Shown here: one piece after another, positions 9,730 through 16,755 of the stretch
Position numbering within the stretch: position 1 is the stretch's first letter
How the letters are laid out: each line of letters begins with the position of its first letter
DNA from: Dysgonomonas sp. UBA7710
Lineage (GTDB): Bacteria > Bacteroidota > Bacteroidia > Bacteroidales > Dysgonomonadaceae
Length of the DNA stretch: 64,000 nucleotides
NCBI RefSeq assembly: GCF_002482385.1
Contig: NZ_DLFW01000047.1
Location: forward strand, 330,405 to 394,404
Reading direction: 5' to 3'
Notes under the pieces: generated by a model
Seen by the model: the letters and a program-made list of their open reading frames with translations, nothing else
The model's database searches: none
Told to the model about the DNA's origin: nothing
Program-made: the position numbers and the translations under genes

Positions 9730-9761
9730 CAAACATAATACTATTAAATCGTTTTAGCAAA
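9730..9761 (-). promoter_or_regulatory. Bacteroides-type promoter of the LacI operon with operator in the spacer
   Basis: Read on the minus strand, TTTG (9761-9758) is followed after exactly 20 nt by TATGTTTG (9737-9730). This is a perfect match to the Bacteroidetes primary sigma consensus TTTG-N19-21-TANNTTTG. The start site would be near 9723, leaving about 65 nt of leader before the ATG at 9656. The spacer contains TAAATCGTTTTA (9745-9756), an operator-like near-palindrome, so repressor binding would block RNA polymerase. Confidence 0.65.
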
Positions 9762-10080
9762 CTTACGGATTATTTTTTTTATCAGATTATTAATTTTAAC
9801 ATTTAACATAATTAAAAACATATTTAGGCATAGTCTACATATCGATTTTCTATATTTCGATTTTAAAGCAGAAGAAGGGCATCATTCATAGGAAAAAAAC
9901 ATAAACATCTGTTTATAAATTATATGATAAAAAAAGATAAAGCATTATGGTAAAAAAAGAATCATGTTAAATCAGAATTATATATTGTCAACGACGAAAA
10001 TATGGCACTTTCTTCAATATTTATTTCTAATTAATTTATACATTTGTTATAGTTAATCGTTTTATTAAAATAGAAATACC
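9762..10080. promoter_or_regulatory. AT-rich divergent intergenic region with remnant promoter
   Basis: No gene is supported here. The stretch is very AT-rich. TACATTTG (10039-10046) matches the -7 box of Bacteroidetes promoters, but no TTTG sits at the right distance upstream. It is followed by TTAATCGTTTTA (10053-10064), which shares the 10-mer AATCGTTTTA with the operator-like site at 9745. Both lie just upstream of the broken gene at 10081, implying that gene once belonged to the same regulon. Confidence 0.4.
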
Positions 10081-10735
10081 ATAAAGAATATTATTTCCAT
10101 TGTTCTACTCAGCCTATTTACATTATTATCAAAAGCACAGCATGAAAAACTAAAATTCGAAAATATGGCGGCACCCGATACAAGTGAAATATGGATACAG
10201 CCAATTCAGGGGAAACCTGCAATGGCAATATGGGGACACACTAAAGGTATTTCTGTTGCTATTCCCCAACTAAACATTATGGCCAGAGGAATTATTACAA
10301 AAGAGAAATGAAGGAGCCCTTTAAAAATGGGAACCGATATATATCTGACACTACACCTGAATCTCCTAAGGACTTTATAAAAAAATAAGGACAGGCAAGT
10401 AAGCAGGTTATATCTATTCTTTTTTTCGAAAGATAAATTAATTAAAACCGTGATCCTGCACATTGCTCCTGTATTGTCACGTTTACTAAAGGGTTATGAA
10501 TATTTACTAATAACCGGAGTTATTCTTTCCCTGCGAATAAGATGGGAAAGATAAGCATTGTTTTGGATACACATTGTTATCAATCAGAACTTAACTAATC
10601 GGGGCCACATGATAATCTTCTCTATGAAGGCTGGGTTCCTTTCCCTTACATGAATAAGCAGTACCGAATAGAAATATCACGCTGTCATATGATTATTATA
10701 TCAGATTTATATGTACTTTTATCCGTAACATAAGA
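10081..10735 (+). pseudogene. Decayed gene for a secreted protein
   Basis: From 10081 the frame reads IKNIISIVLLSLFTLLSKAQ, a good signal peptide beginning with ATA where ATG is expected. It continues through SEIWIQPIQGKPAMAIWGH to a TGA at 10309-10311. Protein-like stretches continue in other frames: TPESPKDFIKK (about 10350-10385), then YSFPANKMGKISIVLDTH and, after one TAA, LLYEGWVPFPYMNKQYRIEI (about 10610-10670). This pattern of lost start, frameshifts and stops is what a decayed gene of a few hundred codons looks like, probably also internally deleted. I could not name its family; the GKxAxxIWGH phrase suggests a carbohydrate-active or related secreted protein. Confidence 0.6.
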
Positions 10736-10748
10736 ATCTTACAACTAA

Positions 10749-12374
10749 ATGAAAAAGACACTCCTCTTCCTGCTTTGTATTATATACAATACAGCAGGAT
10801 GCATATATTCAAAAAATGAGATTGACTCTCTTCTTAAAGTTCTGGATAAGACTATCTCAGAACGTCCTACATATATGAAGGAAAAGATACAAAGAATAGA
10901 CCGGCTCAAATTAAAGCTAAATAATAGTCTTTCACTAAATAAAATATTTAGTATAAATGAAGATATTATTGCCGAGTATGAATCTTTTGCTTGTGATTCC
11001 GCCATTGCATACATTGATAAGAATATAGAAATAGCTAAAAAGTTAGACAATAAAGAATTTTTGTCGCAAAGCAAACTGAAGCTTTCTTTTGTACTATCCT
11101 TGTCCGGTTCATTTACGCAGGCTTTAGAGGAATTAAACAGCATAGAGTATAAAGAACTGCCCACGCATCTGAAATCCATGTATTGCTGGACATATATACG
11201 ATACTACGAAAACCTTATAAAATATACAGACGACCCTCAATATGAGAAAAAATATCAGATTGAAAAAATGCGATACAGGGATACAGTCATGTCCTTTCTT
11301 GGAGAAGGAACAGATATGTATGTAAAGGAAGAAGCTTTCAAGTTTCAGGATGAAGGCCGCTACAATGAGGCTCAACAGATACTGTCCGATATATTTTCCA
11401 AACAGGAACTCCGGACACACAACTATGCAATGTCTGCAATGAGTCTGGCATTAGTAAATAAATATCTGAAAAATAGCGAATTGGAGGAAAAGTATCTTAT
11501 ATTAGCCGCAATAACAGATACTCAGCTTGCAGTGAAAGAGAATGAAGCACTTTTGGCATTAGCAATAAACCTATATAATAAAGGCGATGTTAATAGGGCA
11601 TATAACTATATAAGAGCGGCTCTTGACGATGCAAATTTCTATAACTCCCGTTTCAGAAATACGATGATTGCACGTGTACAGCCTATTATAGAAGATACAT
11701 ACTTAAATAAGATAGAACAACAAAAGAAAAATCTAAAGGCATATGCAGTAGTTATCAGTTTGTTTGTTATTGTATTGGCTATTGCTTTATTTTTCATATA
11801 CAAGCAAGTAAAAATAGTTTCCAGAGCCAGGAAAAACCTGAAAGCAATGAATGAGAAGTTAGCCAGTATTAACCATAAACTGGATGAAGCGAACCTTATA
11901 AAAGAAAAGTACATCGGTTACTTTATGAACCAATGTGCCGTTTATATTGACAAACTGGATGATTACAGAAAAAATGTGAATCGCAAAATAAAAGCCGGCC
12001 AAATTGACGATTTGTACAACATGACAGCTTCTACACGTAATCTGGAAAAAGACGTAGAAGAACTGTATATCACCTTCGATAAAGCATTCTTCAAGATATA
12101 TCCCAATTTTGTGGAAGAATTCAATGCTCTGCTTAAGAAAGAAGAACGCTATAAGCTGGAAAAAGAGCAACTGAATACAGAACTCCGGATTTTTGCTCTC
12201 ATCAGGTTAGGTATAACAGATGTCAATCAGATAGCCGTATTTTTACGTTATTCCGTCCAGACTATCTATAACTATAAAAGCAAAGTAAAAGGAAAAGCTA
12301 CCATAGACAGTGAAAACTTTGAAGAAGAAGTAAAAAAAATCGAGGTATTTTCTATTAAAGACAACTCTATATAA
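10749..12374 (+). CDS. DUF6377-type membrane-bound transcriptional regulator
   Basis: 541 residues. A signal-like N-terminus (TLLFLLCIIYNTAG) is followed by a helical, TPR-like sensor region starting NEIDSLLKVLDKTISERP. One transmembrane helix lies at about residues 332-352 (AYAVVISLFVIVLAIALFF), then a coiled coil. The cytoplasmic C-terminus carries a LuxR-like helix-turn-helix (ITDVNQIAVFLRYSVQTIYNY, about 487-507). This is the layout of the Bacteroidota DUF6377 proteins, which resemble SusR and one-component sensors. It stands at the head of the plus-strand polysaccharide locus and is the natural candidate for its activator. A hairpin follows its stop. Confidence 0.8.
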   Translation: MKKTLLFLLCIIYNTAGCIYSKNEIDSLLKVLDKTISERPTYMKEKIQRIDRLKLKLNNSLSLNKIFSINEDIIAEYESFACDSAIAYIDKNIEIAKKLDNKEFLSQSKLKLSFVLSLSGSFTQALEELNSIEYKELPTHLKSMYCWTYIRYYENLIKYTDDPQYEKKYQIEKMRYRDTVMSFLGEGTDMYVKEEAFKFQDEGRYNEAQQILSDIFSKQELRTHNYAMSAMSLALVNKYLKNSELEEKYLILAAITDTQLAVKENEALLALAINLYNKGDVNRAYNYIRAALDDANFYNSRFRNTMIARVQPIIEDTYLNKIEQQKKNLKAYAVVISLFVIVLAIALFFIYKQVKIVSRARKNLKAMNEKLASINHKLDEANLIKEKYIGYFMNQCAVYIDKLDDYRKNVNRKIKAGQIDDLYNMTASTRNLEKDVEELYITFDKAFFKIYPNFVEEFNALLKKEERYKLEKEQLNTELRIFALIRLGITDVNQIAVFLRYSVQTIYNYKSKVKGKATIDSENFEEEVKKIEVFSIKDNSI

Positions 12375-12463
12375 TTTACCAAAACCAAGAAATACAAACC
12401 AAGTAAATATCTAATAAATAGCACCTTGGTGGATATATGACTTGAAAATCATTTACTCAAAGG

Positions 12464-12490
12464 CTTACTTCGGACAGGAGTAAGTTTCTT
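12464..12490 (+). terminator. Probable terminator after the DUF6377 gene
   Basis: CTTACT (12464-12469) pairs with AGTAAG (12479-12484) across a 9-nt loop, followed by TTTCTTTT. It lies 90 nt after the stop. The stem is short, so confidence is moderate. Confidence 0.4.
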
Positions 12491-12497
12491 TTGTAAA

Positions 12498-12505
12498 TAT
12501 ATTTG
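12498..12505 (+). promoter_or_regulatory. Possible -7 promoter box before the SGNH gene
   Basis: TATATTTG matches the Bacteroidetes -7 consensus TANNTTTG and lies about 80 nt before the ATG at 12584, just after the terminator-like hairpin. No TTTG is present at the -33 position, so this is weak. Confidence 0.3.
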
Positions 12506-12583
12506 TACATGGCTTTTTGAGGCCGTACACTAACGTAAGCATTTTGAGACAACCTGACCAAAAGTCGTAAAATCCAATACCTG

Positions 12584-13978
12584 ATGAAAAACAAATCTGT
12601 TACAATCATTATTCTGTTCGTGCTGCTATGTTTTTTCATACCATCGAACGCTCAGAAAATCACTCCATTTAAAGACGGGGAAAGAGCCGTATTCCTGGGG
12701 AACAGTATCACTCATGGTGGACACTATCATTCGTATATATGGCTTTATTATATGACTCATTTTCCGGAAATGAGGATTAAGATATTGAATGCCGGAATTG
12801 GAGGTGACAGGGCCATTGACATGGTAAAACGGCTGGATGGTGATGTATTCAGTAAGAATCCCACAGTCATAATAGCCACTTTTGGTATGAACGACTCGGG
12901 CTACTTCGAATACAACGGAGATCAACCTGAAAAATTTGCAGACGAAAAGGTCAAAGAATCTTATGACGCATATAAGCAAATGGAGGCCAGATTCAAAAAT
13001 CTGGAAAACACGAAGGTTGTGCTCATGGGCAGTTCCCCTTACGACGAAACAGCTGCTATAGAAGGAAACAATCCTTTCAGGAATAAGAATAAGGCAATGC
13101 TCAGGATAGTCGATTTCCAACGCGAATCAGCAAAAAATAACGGATGGGAATTTTTCGACTTTAACGAGCCTATGACGGCCATTAATCAACAATTCCAACA
13201 AAACAATCCTAAGTTTACCCTTTGTGGAACCGACCGCATTCATCCCGACAATGACGGGCATATGGTAATGGCTTATCTGTTCCTTAAAGCACAGGGATTT
13301 GCAGGTAAGGAAGTTGCAGATATAAATATAGACGGCTCAAAGATGAATATCATATCTTCTTCGAACTGTGAAATTTCCAATCTGAAAAAAAGTTCGACTG
13401 GAATGGCGTTCGACTATCTCGCAAAATCATTGCCCTACCCGATGGATACAATAGCCCGCGGATGGGGATATAAGAAAAGCCAGGCCGAAGTGGTAAAATC
13501 AGTTCCGTTCATTGAAGAAATGAACAGGGAGATACTATCTGTAAAAGGATTGAAAGGAAATTATAAACTAATGATAGATGAGGAAAATATAGGAACATGG
13601 CCTGCAAAAGATCTGGCAGAGGGCATCAACCTTGCCACGCTTACCAATACACCTCAGTACCAGCAGGCCCTCAGAGTTATGTTCCTGAATGAAGAACGCT
13701 GGGAAATAGAATGCCGTTTTCGTGAATATGCATGGGTACAGTTCAACTTTTTCCTGAACAAAGGTATAACCGATCCGAATACCAGGGAAGCTATTAAGAT
13801 ACTGGATAAATATAAAGGCAGTGATGGCTGGCTTAATGGCAGGCGTGACCTTTACTCGAAAGCGATGTTTCCTGAAGTAAGACAGGCATGGCAGGATGAG
13901 ATGGATTTGCTTCTTTCAGCTATTTATGAAGTAAATACTCCTGTGAAAAGAAAGATAACTCTTATACGTGTAAACTAA
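12584..13978 (+). CDS. Secreted SGNH/GDSL hydrolase (probable carbohydrate esterase)
   Basis: 464 residues with a signal peptide ending around SNAQ (residue 23). SGNH blocks are clear: FLGNSITHGG with the nucleophile serine in block I, NAGIGGD in block II, TFGMNDSGY in block III and the catalytic Asp-x-x-His in TDRIHPDNDGH (block V, near residue 225). Such enzymes remove acetyl or other acyl groups from polysaccharides. A C-terminal helical extension of about 180 residues (LKGNYKLMIDEENIGTW onward) is common in Bacteroidota members. It is the first enzyme of the plus-strand locus, so it probably deacylates the glycan before the glycosidases act. Confidence 0.85.
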   Translation: MKNKSVTIIILFVLLCFFIPSNAQKITPFKDGERAVFLGNSITHGGHYHSYIWLYYMTHFPEMRIKILNAGIGGDRAIDMVKRLDGDVFSKNPTVIIATFGMNDSGYFEYNGDQPEKFADEKVKESYDAYKQMEARFKNLENTKVVLMGSSPYDETAAIEGNNPFRNKNKAMLRIVDFQRESAKNNGWEFFDFNEPMTAINQQFQQNNPKFTLCGTDRIHPDNDGHMVMAYLFLKAQGFAGKEVADINIDGSKMNIISSSNCEISNLKKSSTGMAFDYLAKSLPYPMDTIARGWGYKKSQAEVVKSVPFIEEMNREILSVKGLKGNYKLMIDEENIGTWPAKDLAEGINLATLTNTPQYQQALRVMFLNEERWEIECRFREYAWVQFNFFLNKGITDPNTREAIKILDKYKGSDGWLNGRRDLYSKAMFPEVRQAWQDEMDLLLSAIYEVNTPVKRKITLIRVN

Positions 13979-14077
13979 TACTGTGAATTGAAAACACATA
14001 GATTGTTTTGCGAATGAAATCTATTTAAAAGTTAATTGTAAGTAAGAGAAAATCAGAGAGTAAGTATATTAAAACCA

Positions 14078-14130
14078 CTTCGCTTACGCTTGAATGAGGA
14101 CTACAATCCAAATTCAAGCGGAGGGCGAAG
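14078..14130 (+). other. Large imperfect inverted repeat in the leader of the GH38 gene
   Basis: Outer arms CTTCGC (14078-14083) and GCGAAG (14125-14130), and inner arms GCTTGAAT (14088-14095) and ATTCAAGC (14112-14119), are perfect. They are separated by small internal loops and a 16-nt apical loop. The element lies between the SGNH and GH38 genes, about 70 nt before the GH38 start. No U tract follows, so it is either a weak terminator or a structured mRNA leader. Confidence 0.45.
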
Positions 14131-14202
14131 AACACCCGGAGTAAAAGAACTTCGACAATCTCATAAACCAACGTATTCGAAAAATAAACCCAAAACTGAT
14201 AT

Positions 14203-16737
14203 ATGAAGCGGATTTTTGCTTTTGTACTGATATCTGTGTCTATACTCGGAAAAATATCTTCCCAGCAACAGGCATACTTTGTCGACGGCTATCATGGCGG
14301 CGTCTACGGGCATTACCCGATGTGGGTGACCCAGTTTATGACAGATAAACTGTCACAACACCCCGAGTGGCGCATAGGGCTCGAAATAGAACCCGAAACA
14401 TGGGATACGGTAAAAGTAAAAGAACCGGTTGCGTACAACAATTTCAGAAGTATCGTAACAGATAAAAGAATCGAGTTTACGAATCCTACCTACGCCCAAC
14501 CCTATTTATACAACATATCGGGAGAAAGTATTATACGGCAGTTCGAATATGGTATTAATAAGATACATCAGCATTTCCCGGATGTGACTTTTACGACATA
14601 TGCAGTAGAGGAACCCTGTTTTACAAGCAGTTTGCCACAAATTCTGAAATTGTTCGGATTCAAATATGCTGTGCTTAAATGTCCGAATACCTGCTGGGGC
14701 GGATATACGGCAGCCTATGGTGGCGAACTGATTAACTGGATAGGACCTGACGGAACTGCTATCCTTACAGTGCCGCGCTATGCATGCGAAGAGTTGGAAG
14801 AAAATTCCACATGGCAAACCACAGCATGGGGAAATTCCAAAGCCTACCTCAAGGCATGTTTCAACTACGGAATAAAAAATCCTGTCGGAATGTGTTATCA
14901 GGATGCCGGATGGAAAAACGGCCCGTGGCTTGGTCACGGAAACAAGGTAAGGAACAACTCTGTATATGTGACATGGAAAGAATATATAGAAAACAAGTCG
15001 GTAGGCAGTTCCTCTGATAATCTGCACTTTTCGCAGGAAAATATGCTGGTCAACCTGATGTGGGGAAGTCAGGTGCTTCAGAAGATTGCGCAGGAAGTAC
15101 GTACATCAGAAAATAAAATCATAATAGCCGAAAAAATAGCAGCCATGGCGACTATCGAGAATAATTATACTCCGTTGCAAACATCACTGGACGAAGCTTG
15201 GCGTACTCTGATGCTGGCACAGCATCACGACTCATGGATAGTTCCTTACAACCGTCTGCATAAAAATCGCACATGGGCGCAGGAGATCACTCTGTGGACA
15301 AACAATACAAATAAAATTTCGGACAATATCATCAAAGAGGCTACCGGAACTTATGATTCTGAAAATACAACACCTTTCCATAATTCAGGCTTTGTGAAAG
15401 TATACAATACGCTGGCGACAAAAAGGTCGGAATTAGTTGCCATAAGCCTATCGGCTGCCGACATCAGGCAGGGATTGACGGTGTACGATTCGAAGAAAAA
15501 AAGAGTTCCTTCCAGATTCCGCCATGAAGGAGATTCCGTTTATCTCATTTTCAGAGCCGAGGTACCTTCTTTCGGTTATGCAACATACAGATTACAAGAT
15601 GAGAAACCGCAAAAAGAGACGTATCCTTCTGTAAAAAATAATTCAAAAGGCGATTATATACTGGAAAACGATATGTATAAGATCGTTATCGATCCGGCAA
15701 AGGGAGGAACGATAAAAAGTTTGATTGCAAAAAAAGAGAAAAACAAAGAATATATCGATGCTACCAACCAATATGAGTTCGGGGAACTAAGAGGCCATTT
15801 TTACGAGGATGGGAAATATTATTCCACCGCCGACTCTCCGGCAAAAATAACAATATTGGAAGACAATGGTCTCAGAACCATCATAAAAATAGAAGGGAGT
15901 ATTTCTATTCACCCCTTCACGCAGATTATCACTTTGAACAGTGGGCAAAAACGTATAGATTTCGACCTGACGGTAGATTGGAAGAGCAATGTCGGCATAG
16001 GCGAATACAAACAAGCTGGTAATTGGCGCGATAACAGGAGGGCATATGTAGATGACAGGTTCAAATTAAATATAATGTTCCCTGTCGGCTTATCTTCACC
16101 CAAACTATATAAAAATGCTCCTTTCGACGTATGTGAAAGCAATCTCAAAAATACATTTTTCAACACATGGGACAGTATAAAACACAATATAATACTTAAC
16201 TGGGTAGACCTCATCGATAAAGACGAGACATATGGCTTTGCCCTTTTGTCAGATCATACCACCTCTTATTCTTTCGGAGAAAATTATCCGTTAAGCCTGA
16301 CTGCCCAGTATTCGGGCATCGGATTATGGGGTATGGATTATAAAATAACAGGGCCCTTGAAAATGAAGTATGCCATGATCCCCCATACAGGGAAATGGGA
16401 AAAATCCCATGTGTCGACCGAAGATAACAAGTGGAATGAACCATTAGTGGCTTCACTTCTCGGCAAAACAGCCGTAGAAGACAAATCCTATTTCGACACC
16501 GGCAACTCAGGTTATGAAGTAACTGCCTTTAAAACTCACGGAGACGATCTTATTATCAGGTTATTCAATGCCGAAGGAAATACTTCCATACAAAAATTGA
16601 AGTTCGGGTTTCCCGTATCATCAGTAGAAGAAGTTGATTTAAGAGGAAATATAATCACAAAGAATGCAATTGATAAAAACAGTATATCGCTGTCAATACC
16701 CCGTTTCGGGATTAAAACATTATTAATAAAAAGATAA
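14203..16737 (+). CDS. Divergent GH38-like alpha-mannosidase, secreted
   Basis: 844 residues with a signal peptide (residues 1-20). The C-terminal half is typical GH38, for example YGFALLSDHTTSYSFG, YPLSLTAQYSGIGLWG and KYAMIPHTGKWE. Residues 341-343 (HHD in LAQHHDSWIVP) match the conserved HHD of GH38. At the N-terminus the usual HxDPGW metal motif is replaced by HGGVYGH (31-37). The segment that normally holds the nucleophile aspartate aligns by eye with AVEEPCFTSSLPQIL, placing Glu136 at that spot. GH38 enzymes are retaining, metal-dependent alpha-mannosidases, so the active site here is atypical. It is 18 nt upstream of the GH92 gene, consistent with alpha-mannoside breakdown. Confidence 0.75.
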   Translation: MKRIFAFVLISVSILGKISSQQQAYFVDGYHGGVYGHYPMWVTQFMTDKLSQHPEWRIGLEIEPETWDTVKVKEPVAYNNFRSIVTDKRIEFTNPTYAQPYLYNISGESIIRQFEYGINKIHQHFPDVTFTTYAVEEPCFTSSLPQILKLFGFKYAVLKCPNTCWGGYTAAYGGELINWIGPDGTAILTVPRYACEELEENSTWQTTAWGNSKAYLKACFNYGIKNPVGMCYQDAGWKNGPWLGHGNKVRNNSVYVTWKEYIENKSVGSSSDNLHFSQENMLVNLMWGSQVLQKIAQEVRTSENKIIIAEKIAAMATIENNYTPLQTSLDEAWRTLMLAQHHDSWIVPYNRLHKNRTWAQEITLWTNNTNKISDNIIKEATGTYDSENTTPFHNSGFVKVYNTLATKRSELVAISLSAADIRQGLTVYDSKKKRVPSRFRHEGDSVYLIFRAEVPSFGYATYRLQDEKPQKETYPSVKNNSKGDYILENDMYKIVIDPAKGGTIKSLIAKKEKNKEYIDATNQYEFGELRGHFYEDGKYYSTADSPAKITILEDNGLRTIIKIEGSISIHPFTQIITLNSGQKRIDFDLTVDWKSNVGIGEYKQAGNWRDNRRAYVDDRFKLNIMFPVGLSSPKLYKNAPFDVCESNLKNTFFNTWDSIKHNIILNWVDLIDKDETYGFALLSDHTTSYSFGENYPLSLTAQYSGIGLWGMDYKITGPLKMKYAMIPHTGKWEKSHVSTEDNKWNEPLVASLLGKTAVEDKSYFDTGNSGYEVTAFKTHGDDLIIRLFNAEGNTSIQKLKFGFPVSSVEEVDLRGNIITKNAIDKNSISLSIPRFGIKTLLIKR

Positions 16738-16755
16738 GATCGGATAATAATTGAA

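Noticed and set aside
14506..15027. 173-codon minus-strand frame
   Set aside because: Antisense to GH38; no signal, domain or ribosome-binding context.
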